A DNA stretch of 62,825 bases from an uncultured Bacteriovoracaceae bacterium (GCA_937923325.1 CAKZUQ010000045.1:1-62825), one strand, 5' to 3'; counted from the stretch's first letter, positions 33,301 through 42,623 are shown. Notes: generated by a model not told the origin, from the sequence alone. Made by a program: numbers and translations.

Positions 33301-34968
33301 TTAGAGTGTTTTTAAAAATTCTATAATTTCTAATTTCTGCTGATGTGAAAATTTCGGTTTCTTATTTTTATTAAGAAGCATAAAGCTATGGCCTTTATTT
33401 GAAAGTCCTCTAAGCCTTGTATTAAACTTATATTTAGCTTTATTTCGTCTTTTTGGATATCCATTCTTAACTTGATCAAAGTCTTTTACTTTATCAATTG
33501 CTTTAAACGCATAATATTCTTTTGGTCTCAAATAATCGGGCGTTAAAACATCATAAAGTGTTGGGACTGAATTGTTGTGAAAATAAGGCCATCTTGCCCA
33601 TATCCCAACTAGAGGAGGTGGAACATAACCTTCTTGTGGGGTTACAACTGTTCCAATGCTTTTTGAAATTCTTAACTTATTAAGATCTTTATAAAAATAT
33701 CTCATCCCTTTATATCTATATTCATCAGTTTTTACATCGACTGTAATAGTTTTTGTATGGTACCAAGTTTTTGTAGTTTTTAATTGTTCATCATATTTTG
33801 TAGCCGATGATTCCCAGCCTTTTTCATAGTCTCCATGACAGCTCATACAGTTTTTTCTATAGATTATCTGGCCTCTCTTGGCCTTGGCAATATCAATCGT
33901 ATTTGGAAAAAAATCGTTATACTTTGGAGCTTCTGTATTAAAAACATAGCTGGTAAGATCATTTATGATATCTTCATTGTTAACCATCCACTTTTCGAGT
34001 TTTTTTAAGTCTGTTCCTCTTCCTATTTCATTCCATAAAAAATTTGTATGAATAGGATTACCAGATCTAATTGATCCATCTGATAACCATTTAGTTTTGT
34101 ATTTTAAATTCCACCACACTGCTGGCTTGGAATCAGCAGGAAGTACAGAAAGTTGATTTCCTCTTTCTTTTGTTTTTATTCTTGATGCGTATTCGTCATC
34201 AGATCGTTTTGATAATGATAGAGCAACTTGAGCCAAAGATGTATCAAGTCCAAGTACTAATGGCTTTTTAGAGCCTATGAACTTTGTAGTAGCTCTCGCT
34301 TTTGTGTATATACTAACTTCAACTTCAGTCGCTTTCGTAATTATTTTGTATAATTTAGGATGCGCGATTGAAATTACACTTTTACCACTTTTAAAGAACT
34401 CATTGGCCCTAGGAAATCTATTAGTCATTCCAAGCACTTTAGTTCCAAAAAGATTAGATAAATGGCAAGAGGCACATCCAAATGTTAAAAGCCTCGTATT
34501 TTTGTTATTGTAAAAAACTGTTGCTCCCATTCTTTCATTATCAAACTTTTTTATATTGTATATATAGTTTGGTGATTTTGAATCTTTGGATTTGGGATAC
34601 TTATGAAGTCCAACCCAGTTGTATATATCATCAATACTCTTCAAACCTTTTAAGGCGAGAGGAATTTTAAGAGCTATTTTTTTTGACTTAAAAATTTTTG
34701 TCAATGTATCGTAAGGTATTACTAGATCTGAAACAGTAACAGGATATATTAATGCGTGTTTACTCCCATTAACAATTGAACTCTCTTGTTCGAGTTCACT
34801 TTTATTGAATACATTTTTTCTATTTGAATCACTAAAACATACTTTGTGACCATGGTTATAAAAACATTTTTTTTTACCTGGGAGTTCATAGTCTTTGTGC
34901 CATGTGTTGGTACTTGTAGATCCAAAAGCTGTGTAAGTAATTAAAAATATTATAGATAAAATTGACAT
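33301..34968 (-). CDS. Large dihaem c-type cytochrome, RoxA-like C-terminal region
   Basis: 555 residues from the ATG at 34968, with a signal peptide. Two haem sites: CASCH (about 166) and CMSCH (about 383). The C-terminal half with PPPLVGIWARWPYFHNNSVP resembles dihaem cytochrome/rubber oxygenase-like proteins, where an interior arrangement of two haems supports peroxidase or dioxygenase chemistry. Activity is unknown. Periplasmic. It follows a promoter with a perfect TTGACA box and appears leaderless. Confidence 0.78.
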   Translation of the reverse strand: MSILSIIFLITYTAFGSTSTNTWHKDYELPGKKKCFYNHGHKVCFSDSNRKNVFNKSELEQESSIVNGSKHALIYPVTVSDLVIPYDTLTKIFKSKKIALKIPLALKGLKSIDDIYNWVGLHKYPKSKDSKSPNYIYNIKKFDNERMGATVFYNNKNTRLLTFGCASCHLSNLFGTKVLGMTNRFPRANEFFKSGKSVISIAHPKLYKIITKATEVEVSIYTKARATTKFIGSKKPLVLGLDTSLAQVALSLSKRSDDEYASRIKTKERGNQLSVLPADSKPAVWWNLKYKTKWLSDGSIRSGNPIHTNFLWNEIGRGTDLKKLEKWMVNNEDIINDLTSYVFNTEAPKYNDFFPNTIDIAKAKRGQIIYRKNCMSCHGDYEKGWESSATKYDEQLKTTKTWYHTKTITVDVKTDEYRYKGMRYFYKDLNKLRISKSIGTVVTPQEGYVPPPLVGIWARWPYFHNNSVPTLYDVLTPDYLRPKEYYAFKAIDKVKDFDQVKNGYPKRRNKAKYKFNTRLRGLSNKGHSFMLLNKNKKPKFSHQQKLEIIEFLKTL

Positions 34969-34974
34969 AAATAA

Positions 34975-35004
34975 ATCATGCCTAATCTTGAGCCATACTG
35001 TCAA
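34975..35004 (-). promoter_or_regulatory. Predicted leaderless promoter with perfect -35
   Basis: On the minus strand TTGACA (35004-34999), 18-base spacer, CATGAT (34980-34975), then six bases to the ATG at 34968. A possible TTG start at 35004 is inside the -35 box and is rejected. Confidence 0.55.
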
Positions 35005-35131
35005 TTAATTAACCCTAAGAAAACATTAGGATATTAAAAATAAGTAAAATAGGGGCTTTTAAATTTTTCAAAAAACAGTATTATTCATCTTGAAAATACT
35101 TTGTTGCTTAAAGTATTTTTCTCCCAGTAAT

Positions 35132-35163
35132 AAATGGCCTTATATCTTAGTATATGGCCATTT
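35132..35163 (-). terminator. Hairpin terminator of the receiver-like gene
   Basis: AAATGGCC (35132-35139) pairs with GGCCATTT (35156-35163), with further TATA pairing inside. On the minus strand it starts right after the stop codon of the receiver-like gene; the following T tract is short. Confidence 0.6.
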
Positions 35164-35164
35164 G

Positions 35165-35656
35165 TTACACTTTAAGCATCATTTCAAGCTCTTCTTTAGT
35201 AAATGGAAAATTTAGGTAATTATGAGCTCCTGAAGGAGATTTCTTATGTTTCTCTATAACAGGAGCAGTTAAACCCTTTGCCATCAATATTGTCTTCATT
35301 GTTGGATCAATTTTTTTTATTTGGCCTAGAAGTGTTGTAATTGCTTTAGATTCAACATGATAGTTGAAAATTATGTAAGAACCTTTATTTAATTTTATAA
35401 AGTTATTTAAATCAAAAAGTTCATTTATGATCTCTACATAATCAGGAATTAGATTTTTCTGTATTAAAGTCTTAAAAGTATTAGATTTAAAGTCAAATAC
35501 TGCTACTTTGGGTTTAATCGTTATATTTGGACTACTTGAATCTGCTAGAAACTCTAAGCTCTCAACATCTTCATTTCCTACTGATTCGAACTCTTTTTTT
35601 AAGCTTTTTATATCAATAACTACAGTAGCTTCGTTATCTTTGTCTTCATTACTCAT
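35165..35656 (-). CDS. Receiver-like domain protein with degenerate phosphorylation site
   Basis: 163 residues from the ATG at 35656 (AAAGGG upstream); a TTG at 35662 is not needed. After an acidic 50-residue N-terminus there is a CheY-like alternation: KVAVFDFKSN, SYIIFNYHV, KTILMAKG and YLNFPFTKEELEMML. The Asp that would be phosphorylated is replaced by Asn in FNYH, so signalling by phosphorylation is unlikely. It may be a structural or protein-binding pseudo-receiver. Confidence 0.6.
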   Translation of the reverse strand: MSNEDKDNEATVVIDIKSLKKEFESVGNEDVESLEFLADSSSPNITIKPKVAVFDFKSNTFKTLIQKNLIPDYVEIINELFDLNNFIKLNKGSYIIFNYHVESKAITTLLGQIKKIDPTMKTILMAKGLTAPVIEKHKKSPSGAHNYLNFPFTKEELEMMLKV

Positions 35657-35719
35657 AATCAAACCCTTTAATTTTTAAAGTATTATACACAATAGGTCGA
35701 TAAAGACATAAGGATTTTT

Positions 35720-36130
35720 ATGGCCGCAGAAGATTTAAAACATTTATTTACTAGCGAAGAAGCAGAGAAACGTAAAAAAGCAGAAGAAAAGAAAAAAGAT
35801 TCTGACAATCTAGAGATTGTTGGTGAACTTTCTTTTAATACAGATTCTATGGTTTTTAAAAACTTACCTTTAGACTCACTTAAATCAGGGCAATCTACTA
35901 GTGAAGTTTCTCAAACTGATAAGGATATAATCTCTCGTCTCTCGGAACTTGAAAGAAAAATCGAATCACTTGATTCTAACTACAAAATTAATAATCTTGT
36001 AGAGTTAAAAATTGTAGATCAAAAAGTATCATCTCTTTTACAAAGAATTCTTGCAAAATCTCAAGATTCGAAGCCCGAGGTAATGGCCATCAAAAAATTA
36101 ATTGTCGATTTGATTAAGAAGGTTTCTTAG
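35720..36130 (+). CDS. Coiled-coil protein of unknown function
   Basis: 136 residues, no signal peptide. The N-terminus has a charged Lys/Glu/Ala stretch (TSEEAEKRKKAEEKKK) and the middle has a heptad pattern (DIISRLSELERKIESL). AAGGATTTTT precedes the ATG. Divergent from the pseudo-receiver gene 63 bases away, which could be a partner. The 3' end overlaps the convergent EamA gene by 17 bases. Confidence 0.62.
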   Translation: MAAEDLKHLFTSEEAEKRKKAEEKKKDSDNLEIVGELSFNTDSMVFKNLPLDSLKSGQSTSEVSQTDKDIISRLSELERKIESLDSNYKINNLVELKIVDQKVSSLLQRILAKSQDSKPEVMAIKKLIVDLIKKVS

Positions 36131-36950
36131 AAAACCTAGTACTAAAAATAACTCCACAGATAATTAAACTTAGACCAAAAATCATATTTATATTTATGAC
36201 TTCATCAAAAAATACTACACCGCTTACTAAAGCATAGACAGTAGTTAAATAGTTAAAGTGTACAATTTCTGAGGCCTTTGAGTGTTGATAGGCCTTTGTC
36301 ATATATACTTGAGCGATTTGAGTTGCTAGACCTAAGCCAATTAGCCCTAGAAATGTCTTAAGATCTGGCGTGACCCAAGAATCGAATAAAAAGGGGAGAG
36401 TTAGAGGAATAGTTACCAAAGGGAAATACAAAATAATTAAATGTGTATCGACTTTATCCTTTAGTAACCTAATCATGTTATATGCTAGTCCAGCAAAAAT
36501 AGCAGCACTTACACCCATTGCAAAATATTTTAAATTAACTCTTGGGTCAAAAGACTTTATTACAATTGCTCCGCAAAAACTCATGAGTATAAATGGCCAC
36601 TGCAAAGGGTTCGGTTTTTCTTTTAAGAGAAATATCGCAATTATTAAAGTAAATATTGGAGCAAGATATAGAAGAGTGACAGCAGATGCCAATGGAATAT
36701 TTTGAATTGTCGAAAAATATAAAATTAATGCTATTGCTCCAAAGACTCCTCTTAAAAATAGAAACTTACTATGCTTATTTATAATTTTTATATTTTTCTT
36801 TTTTACAATGAATAAAGAAATAAACAAAGTAACGATTGACCTAAAAAATACGATCTGTATAGATGGAATATCGGAATAAAACTTTACAAGAGTATTAATT
36901 ATTCCAAAAAAGAAACCGGCTATTAATATATATTTTACACCTAAAGACAA
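36114..36950 (-). CDS. EamA/DMT-family transporter
   Basis: 278 residues from a TTG start at 36950, with AGGAAAAAC directly upstream. Longer starts up to 37013 would run into the divergent esterase gene. Ten membrane helices in two EamA repeats (GFFFGIINTLVKF; SAAIFAGLAYNMIR). These proteins usually export metabolites or amino acids; the substrate cannot be told from sequence. Confidence 0.85.
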   Translation of the reverse strand: MSLGVKYILIAGFFFGIINTLVKFYSDIPSIQIVFFRSIVTLFISLFIVKKKNIKIINKHSKFLFLRGVFGAIALILYFSTIQNIPLASAVTLLYLAPIFTLIIAIFLLKEKPNPLQWPFILMSFCGAIVIKSFDPRVNLKYFAMGVSAAIFAGLAYNMIRLLKDKVDTHLIILYFPLVTIPLTLPFLFDSWVTPDLKTFLGLIGLGLATQIAQVYMTKAYQHSKASEIVHFNYLTTVYALVSGVVFFDEVININMIFGLSLIICGVIFSTRFSKKPS

Positions 36951-36993
36951 AGTTTTTCCTATGTGAGATATTCTTATAAAAAGGATTATTGTT

Positions 36994-37680
36994 ATGAATA
37001 CATATAAATGCAAAGCAAGTCACCTAGAATATCGTAAAATTACGAATAACTCTAATAAAGCTATATTTATACTACATGGCTATGGTGCAAGTATGGATGA
37101 TCTTTATGGACTAGGTTCTTACTTAGACCCACAAGGTGATTATGATTGGTATTTTCCGAATGGGCCGCTTAAAGTAGATATTAGTCATCATGTGCAGGGT
37201 AGGGCTTGGTTTCCAATAGATATGAACGATCTTCAACAAGCAATGATGAGTGGTACTTTTAGGTCATTTGCAGACAAGCAACCAGAGAACTTTTTTGAGT
37301 CTATTAAAGCTGTAAATGATTTTATTTTATCTAACTCCAACGACTATCAATCAATTGCCATCGGTGGCTTCTCACAAGGTTCTATGGTGACAAGTCATCT
37401 TTTAAATATCTCTAAAAAAGTTAAGGCCTATCTTTGTCTTTCAGGAACATTATTGAACGAAGATGCTCTGGAAAAATCTGTATCTCAAGCTGAACCAATC
37501 CCATTTTTTCAAAGTCATGGAAAAAATGATCAAGTACTTGAGTATGCTCAAGCTATGAACTTGTTTGAGTTCCTAAAGTATCATAGATTACAAGGTGAGT
37601 TTGTGAGTTTTGATGGTGGACATGAAATTCCTGCACCAGTTTTAGACAAGTGTAAAAAGTTTCTAGTTAAGATCTTATAG
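36994..37680 (+). CDS. Alpha/beta-hydrolase of the phospholipase/carboxylesterase family
   Basis: 228 residues. IFILHGYGASMDDLYGLG forms the oxyanion-hole region, AIGGFSQGSMV carries the nucleophile Ser, and SHGKNDQVL and GGHEIP carry Asp and His. It resembles E. coli YpfH and acyl-protein thioesterases. No signal, so cytoplasmic. AAAAGGATTATTGTT precedes the start. Confidence 0.87.
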   Translation: MNTYKCKASHLEYRKITNNSNKAIFILHGYGASMDDLYGLGSYLDPQGDYDWYFPNGPLKVDISHHVQGRAWFPIDMNDLQQAMMSGTFRSFADKQPENFFESIKAVNDFILSNSNDYQSIAIGGFSQGSMVTSHLLNISKKVKAYLCLSGTLLNEDALEKSVSQAEPIPFFQSHGKNDQVLEYAQAMNLFEFLKYHRLQGEFVSFDGGHEIPAPVLDKCKKFLVKIL

Positions 37681-37681
37681 T

Positions 37682-37731
37682 AAGTTAAACTCCTCACTTT
37701 TAATATGTGAGGAGCTTATCTATTTAACTTA
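37682..37731. terminator. Nested hairpin between convergent genes
   Basis: CTCCTCAC (37689-37697 region) pairs with GTGAGGAG, and the outer TAAGTTAAA pairs with TTTAACTTA around it. It lies between the convergent ends of the esterase and fklB genes and probably terminates both, though the T tracts are weak. Confidence 0.6.
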
Positions 37732-38329
37732 CAACTTTAATTAATTCTACTTTAAAGTTTAAAACGCTGTGTGGTCCTATTTGAGCTCCTGCTCCTCTTG
37801 GTCCGTAAGCTAATTCAGAAGGAATAGTTAAATGCCAAATATCACCTTCTTTCATCAATTGAAGAGCTTCTGTCCAACCTGGAATTACTCCATTTACTGG
37901 AAATGAAGTTGTTTCACCTCTTTTGTAACTTGAATCAAAAATTGTTCCATCTATTAATGTTCCTTCGTAGTGAACCTCAACTGTAGACTCTGCATTAGGT
38001 GTTTGTCCTTCACCTGTTGTGGCTATAGAATATTGAAGTCCTGACTCTGTCGTTTTAACACCCTCTTTCGCTTTATTTGATTCTAGATACTTTTGCCCAG
38101 CTTCTATATTTACCTTTGATGCTTCTTCACTTCTTTTTTGTGCTTCAGCGGCCATCTTTACTTGAAATGCATTCATGATCTCTTGAGTCTTCTCATCAGA
38201 TAGTTTACTTTCTTCACCTAGGTAAGCGCCCTTAAGACCTTCAATTAATTCATCAAAGTTTACATCTAGATTTTGAGTTTTAAAATCAGATCCGATTTGA
38301 CGCCCAATAATATAACTTACTTCTTGCAT
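37724..38329 (-). CDS. fklB: FKBP-type peptidyl-prolyl isomerase, FklB-like
   Basis: 201 residues, no signal peptide, which fits cytoplasmic FklB (about 206) rather than periplasmic FkpA or Mip. The N-terminal helical dimerisation part (about 1-85) is followed by the FKBP domain: VHYEGTLIDGTIFDSSYKRG, FPVNGVIPGWTEAL, and ELAYGPRGAG. It isomerises proline bonds in folding proteins. AAAGGA precedes the ATG. Confidence 0.92.
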   Translation of the reverse strand: MQEVSYIIGRQIGSDFKTQNLDVNFDELIEGLKGAYLGEESKLSDEKTQEIMNAFQVKMAAEAQKRSEEASKVNIEAGQKYLESNKAKEGVKTTESGLQYSIATTGEGQTPNAESTVEVHYEGTLIDGTIFDSSYKRGETTSFPVNGVIPGWTEALQLMKEGDIWHLTIPSELAYGPRGAGAQIGPHSVLNFKVELIKVVS

Positions 38330-38431
38330 ATAATATTCCTTTAAAAAAAATACAGTGCACTGACTGCATAATGATAATTATTATAGCGTAATGTATAGAT
38401 TTAAATTTAATAGTGCAAGTTTGAGGTCGTT

Positions 38432-38872
38432 TTACGCAGCAGTTTTTCTTCTGTCCTCATTTTGAAGAGCAAGAATAAGATTTTTAATCTCGATAGGATT
38501 ATCTATGAATCTTAAAGGTATAACTTTTTTATCGCAGCATATTACTATTGTTGAAAATTTACAGTCTTTTTCTGGAGCGATTATCTGAGTAATGTCTTGT
38601 ATATCTATGACAATCTCTTTTCCATATATCGTATGTGTTGTTATAAACTCTCTATCTATAAGAGTTACTATATTTTTATCATAATAAAATAGTGTTGCTA
38701 CATAAGTTGCAATTGTAACTGCACACATAATAGCATAGTTACCAATAGGGTGGTCAGGATATGCACTTTTCATTATAAGCATTTGACCAACATACATAAT
38801 CATTAAAATTGGCATCATCTTTGATAGATGATTGATATGATGTATTCTTGTAATTTGATAAGGATAATTCAC
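38432..38872 (-). CDS. Two-helix membrane protein with a possible PH-like domain
   Basis: 146 residues. The start is GTG at 38872 without a clear ribosome site; ATGs near 38818 are alternatives. Two membrane helices (about 20-40 and 48-66) are followed by a soluble part with FITTHTIYGKEIVIDIQDI and VIPLRFIDN, like bacterial PH domains. Function unknown. The tail is basic (EDRRKTAA). Confidence 0.55.
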   Translation of the reverse strand: MNYPYQITRIHHINHLSKMMPILMIMYVGQMLIMKSAYPDHPIGNYAIMCAVTIATYVATLFYYDKNIVTLIDREFITTHTIYGKEIVIDIQDITQIIAPEKDCKFSTIVICCDKKVIPLRFIDNPIEIKNLILALQNEDRRKTAA

Positions 38873-38914
38873 ATAAAGCTTATCGTCTTTAAAGTGACAT
38901 CTTTTAATGTGTTT

Positions 38915-38945
38915 ACTCTAAGTGGTATATAATTCCACCTAGAGT
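38915..38945. repeat. Inverted repeat upstream of the two-helix membrane gene
   Basis: ACTCTAAGTGG (38915-38925) and CCACCTAGAGT (38935-38945) pair over 11 positions (one G-U pair) with a nine-base loop. It is 43 bases before the GTG start and lacks a T tract, so it may be an operator; a distant terminator for the DM13 gene is the alternative. Confidence 0.55.
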
Positions 38946-39011
38946 ATAGAATCTTTGATATCGTTGGTTAATAGATTTAATTAATATAAAGTTTTTATTA
39001 CTTTTTTGAAA

Positions 39012-39449
39012 TTAAAATACTGCAACTCCAAATGGTTGATTAATAGCATCACACCAAATAATGACAGTATCTTTATCTGGGTCATAGATTGAAGCTGGAA
39101 AATCATAACTTTGTTCTCCACTTGTAGATTTTAATGTTCCTAAGTTTATAATGTTCGACTCTGTTTCATCTTGAGATAAGTATACTCTTAGGGCCGGACC
39201 ATTTTGTGATGTGAAGTTTTTAAAGCGTAAAGAATAGACATTTTCAGATGCGGAGTAATGTAATTCAGCATTTCCCATAACTCTATAACCGTTTCTGTTT
39301 ACGAATGTACCACTTTGCTCTAAAACAAAATCTTGAGATATTGTTGGGGGGATTACTTCAATTTCTGGTGAATCCAGGACTCTTGGCGACTCTTGATTAC
39401 AAGAAAATAGTGTAATAAGTAAAATAATAAATAGCGATACTTTTTTCAT
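39012..39449 (-). CDS. DM13-domain lipoprotein
   Basis: 145 residues. Lipobox LFSC at about residue 17 after MKKVSLFIILLITLFSC. The DM13 domain follows: GTFVNRNGYRVMGNAELHY, LRFKNFTSQNGPALRVYLSQ and IIWCDAINQPFGVAVF, with the near-invariant Cys in IWC. DM13 domains are proposed redox or electron-transfer cytochrome-like modules on cell surfaces. AAAAGGAATAAA precedes the ATG. Confidence 0.85.
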   Translation of the reverse strand: MKKVSLFIILLITLFSCNQESPRVLDSPEIEVIPPTISQDFVLEQSGTFVNRNGYRVMGNAELHYSASENVYSLRFKNFTSQNGPALRVYLSQDETESNIINLGTLKSTSGEQSYDFPASIYDPDKDTVIIWCDAINQPFGVAVF

Positions 39450-39459
39450 TTTATTCCTT

Positions 39460-39606
39460 TTAAAAATTGTATTTCAAGTGAAATGTTTTAATACTTGTTG
39501 ATATTTGAAAGTTATTAAGTTTAGATTTTATTAAAAAATTTCTAACAATAGTCTGACTGGAATGATTTTCAAACTTTTCAATGTTTTTAGAAATTATCAA
39601 ATTCAA
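39460..39606 (-). CDS. Candidate 48-codon TTG-start ORF upstream of the DM13 gene
   Basis: AAGGAG lies six bases before a TTG that opens 48 codons ending TAA 11 bases upstream of the DM13 start. The peptide is basic and lacks features I can name. The good ribosome site and position suggest a leader or upstream ORF, but a chance ORF is equally possible in AT-rich DNA. Confidence 0.25.
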   Translation of the reverse strand: MNLIISKNIEKFENHSSQTIVRNFLIKSKLNNFQISTSIKTFHLKYNF

Positions 39607-39710
39607 TAGTTACTCCTTACAACTAGTAATTCGTTCAACTCTAGAAAAAGTTACATTATTTATAAAGAAATCGATAATATATTATAATTGATTAATTGAT
39701 TGAAATATTG

Positions 39711-39737
39711 CCTTAGCACTCTATTTGAGTGCTAAGG
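39711..39737 (-). terminator. Hairpin terminator of acnB
   Basis: CCTTAGCACTC and GAGTGCTAAGG form a perfect 11-base stem with a five-base loop, ten bases beyond the acnB stop. The T tract on the minus strand is short. Confidence 0.75.
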
Positions 39738-39747
39738 ATTGATAGTA

Positions 39748-42504
39748 CTATTTTAATGGTGGAGCATAACTTGTTAATTTTATTCCTTTAACTGCTGCTT
39801 TGTACTCTTCGATACTTGGAGTTCTTCCTAAAATTGTTGAAAGAACAACTACTGGTGTTGATGCCAATAAAGATTCACCTTTTTTCTCATCACTATCTTG
39901 AACAACTCTTCCTTCAAATAGACGAGTAGATGTGGCCATTACTGTATCACCCTTTTCGGCTTTCTCTTGATTACCCATACATAAATTACATCCAGGTCTT
40001 TCTAGATACATTAAGTTATCATATTTTGTACGTGCATTAGCTTTTGGATTCGTATCATCAAACTCAAATCCTGAGTACTTAGTTAATGTGGCCCAATCAC
40101 CTTCGGCTTTTAGCTCATCAATAATATTATAAGTAGGAGGTGCAACAACTAGGGGAGCTTTAAATTCAACTTTTCCGTTTTGTTCTTCTATGTTTTTAAG
40201 CATTTTTGCTAGAATCTGTAAATCACCCTTATGAACCATACATGAACCTACAAAGCCAAGGTCAACCTTTCTTGAACCTTCATAAAAAGATACAGGTCTA
40301 ATCGTATCGTGTGTGTATCTTTTAGATACATCTTCGTTATGAACATCAGGATCAGCAATCATAGGCTCGATAATTTTATCTAGGTCCACAACAAACTCTG
40401 CTGCATATTTTGCATTTTCATCCGGCTTTAGTGCAGTATTTGTTCCTGATTTTATTTCCGTTATTCTTTTATCAGCTTTGTCTATAAGTCCTTGAAGCAT
40501 CCTTCCTTCGTTGTCCATTCCTTTTTCAATCATTATGTTTATTCTAGACTTAGCAATTTCTAAAGACTCAATTAAAGTTTCATCACTTGAAATACAGATT
40601 GATGCTTTAGCTTTCATCTCAGCTGTCCAGTCAGTGAATACAAATGCTTGGTCAGCTAGAAGAGTTCCAATGTGGACTTCTATTACTCTTCCTTGGAATA
40701 CATTTTCTCCATCAAAGTGTTTAAGCATTTGAGCTTGAGTTGCATGAACAACATCTCTAAAATCCATGTGATCTTTTAAGCTTCCTTTGAATGTTACTTT
40801 TACAGATTGGGGAATTGGCATTGATGCTTCACCTGTAGCAAGTGCAAGTGCAACTGTTCCAGAGTCAGCTCCAAAGGCAACACCTTTAGACATTCTTGTA
40901 TGAGAGTCACCACCAATAGTAATATCCCAGTCATCTACAGTTATGTCGTTAAGAACTTTATGAATAACATCTGTCATCGCTGGGTATTGTTTTTTTGGAT
41001 CACGTGCTGTTATTAGTCCAAACTTATTCATAAAACTCATAAGTTTAGGAATGTTTGCTTGTGCTTTAGCATCCCAAACAGATGCTGTGTGACATCCGGA
41101 CTGATATCCTGCATCAACTGATGGTGCAATAACCGTAGCGGCCATTGATTCAAGTTCTTGTGATGTCATTAGACCTGTTGTGTCCTGGGATCCAACAATG
41201 TTAACTTGAACTCTTGCATTTGAACCAGCATGAAGTGTTTTTCCCGCCCCACCTAACAGGTTTTTATTAAATATCTTTTCAACAGCTGTTAGGCCTTGAT
41301 CTTTGTGCGAAATCTCTTTTGAAGGAGCGTAAGCAGATGTAACTTCTTGTCCTAGAGTTTCTATAGCAAATGATTGAAGCTTCTTTCCAAATACTACTGC
41401 GTATGAGCCACCTGCTTTAATGAATTCTAATTTTTGCGGCGTTAATGCTGCAGAGATATCAATTAACTCTTTATCTCCATTGTATAGCTTTTTCTCTTTT
41501 GTATTTATAGTTAATACAGTTCCTGTTTTTACAGAGTAAACCTCTTCTAAAACAGCATCACCATTTTCATCAACAACAGTATTTCCATCAGCATCTTTTT
41601 TCTTAACCCAGTTTTTAAGGTCAATTCCAATACCACCAGTTACGTCAACTGTTGTTAGAAAAATTGGAGCTATACCATTTGTACCTGCAACAACTGGAGC
41701 AATGTTTATAAATGGAACATACTTACTAGCTTGCTTTCCAGTCCACAATGCCACATTGTTAACACCCGACATTCTTGATGATCCAACACCCATTGTTCCT
41801 TTTTCTGCAACAAGCATAACTCTTTTATCTGGATGAGCTTTTTGAAGCTCTTTAATCTCGTTTTGAGCCTCTGGGCTTATTAAGCACTTACCATGTAGCT
41901 CTCTATCTGAACGAGAGTGAGCTTCACCGCCTGGTGACAATAGGTCGGTAGATATGTCTCCAGTTCCTGCCACATAAGTAACAATCTTGATTTCTTCTTC
42001 AACTTCTGGAAGTTTTGTAAAAAAATCTGCTTTTGCATAGCTTTCGAGGATGTCTTTAGCAACTTTATTCCCATCACTGAAAGCTTCTTTTAGCCTTGCA
42101 GTATCGGCATCATAAAGAAATACTTGTGTTTTTAGAACCTTTGCAGATTCTAATGCAATCTGAGCATCTTCACCCAAAGATAGTTCTATTAATACTTTTA
42201 CAGATGGTCCACCTTTCATATGCGAAAGAAGCTCAAATGCAAATGCTGGAGTAATTTCTTTAATAGTGACTTCTTTAAGTATAATTTCTTTTAGAAAGTT
42301 TGCCTTTTCAAGTGCAGCCGGAGTAGTTCCTGGTAGCGTATTGTAGATAAAAAAGTTTAAAGAAGATTCATGGTGTTCGTGAGAAGGATCTTTGATTTGA
42401 GTGATAATCTCTTTTGTTAAATCGGCACCATCTATTGGCAATGGATTTAATCCTTGTGTTTTTCTTGTCTCAATTTCTTGCAAATACTTAGTGTATAAAC
42501 TCAT
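39748..42504 (-). CDS. acnB: Aconitate hydratase B
   Basis: 918 residues, the long AcnB type (E. coli 865). It isomerises citrate and isocitrate in the TCA cycle. The [4Fe-4S] Cys residues are visible in LGFVGSCMVHKGDL and GCNLCMGNQ. Signature blocks MGVGSSRMSGVNNVALWTGK, VTGGIGIDLKNW and GGDSHTRMSKGVAFG are present. AcnB also serves as iron-sensing RNA binder in some bacteria. GGGG precedes the start. Single gene. Confidence 0.97.
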   Translation of the reverse strand: MSLYTKYLQEIETRKTQGLNPLPIDGADLTKEIITQIKDPSHEHHESSLNFFIYNTLPGTTPAALEKANFLKEIILKEVTIKEITPAFAFELLSHMKGGPSVKVLIELSLGEDAQIALESAKVLKTQVFLYDADTARLKEAFSDGNKVAKDILESYAKADFFTKLPEVEEEIKIVTYVAGTGDISTDLLSPGGEAHSRSDRELHGKCLISPEAQNEIKELQKAHPDKRVMLVAEKGTMGVGSSRMSGVNNVALWTGKQASKYVPFINIAPVVAGTNGIAPIFLTTVDVTGGIGIDLKNWVKKKDADGNTVVDENGDAVLEEVYSVKTGTVLTINTKEKKLYNGDKELIDISAALTPQKLEFIKAGGSYAVVFGKKLQSFAIETLGQEVTSAYAPSKEISHKDQGLTAVEKIFNKNLLGGAGKTLHAGSNARVQVNIVGSQDTTGLMTSQELESMAATVIAPSVDAGYQSGCHTASVWDAKAQANIPKLMSFMNKFGLITARDPKKQYPAMTDVIHKVLNDITVDDWDITIGGDSHTRMSKGVAFGADSGTVALALATGEASMPIPQSVKVTFKGSLKDHMDFRDVVHATQAQMLKHFDGENVFQGRVIEVHIGTLLADQAFVFTDWTAEMKAKASICISSDETLIESLEIAKSRINIMIEKGMDNEGRMLQGLIDKADKRITEIKSGTNTALKPDENAKYAAEFVVDLDKIIEPMIADPDVHNEDVSKRYTHDTIRPVSFYEGSRKVDLGFVGSCMVHKGDLQILAKMLKNIEEQNGKVEFKAPLVVAPPTYNIIDELKAEGDWATLTKYSGFEFDDTNPKANARTKYDNLMYLERPGCNLCMGNQEKAEKGDTVMATSTRLFEGRVVQDSDEKKGESLLASTPVVVLSTILGRTPSIEEYKAAVKGIKLTSYAPPLK

Positions 42505-42623
42505 TTAATTCCCCATTTCTTGCGTTAAATCTATCTAATTTTAGTTTAGTTTTAATGTTTTCAATACATTATAGCTATAAAATATTACTTTGTCCTCTTC
42601 GAATTTTAAATAATGACTTGTTG

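Noticed and set aside
34969..35004. Extended N-terminus of the dihaem cytochrome from TTG at 35004
   Set aside because: The TTG is part of a perfect TTGACA -35 box, and a proper signal peptide begins at the ATG at 34968.
36951..37013. Longer N-terminus for the EamA transporter
   Set aside because: It overlaps the divergent esterase start, while TTG at 36950 has a well-placed AGGA.
40511..40732. ORF inside acnB on the opposite strand
   Set aside because: It is an antisense shadow of a highly conserved gene with no ribosome site or family features.
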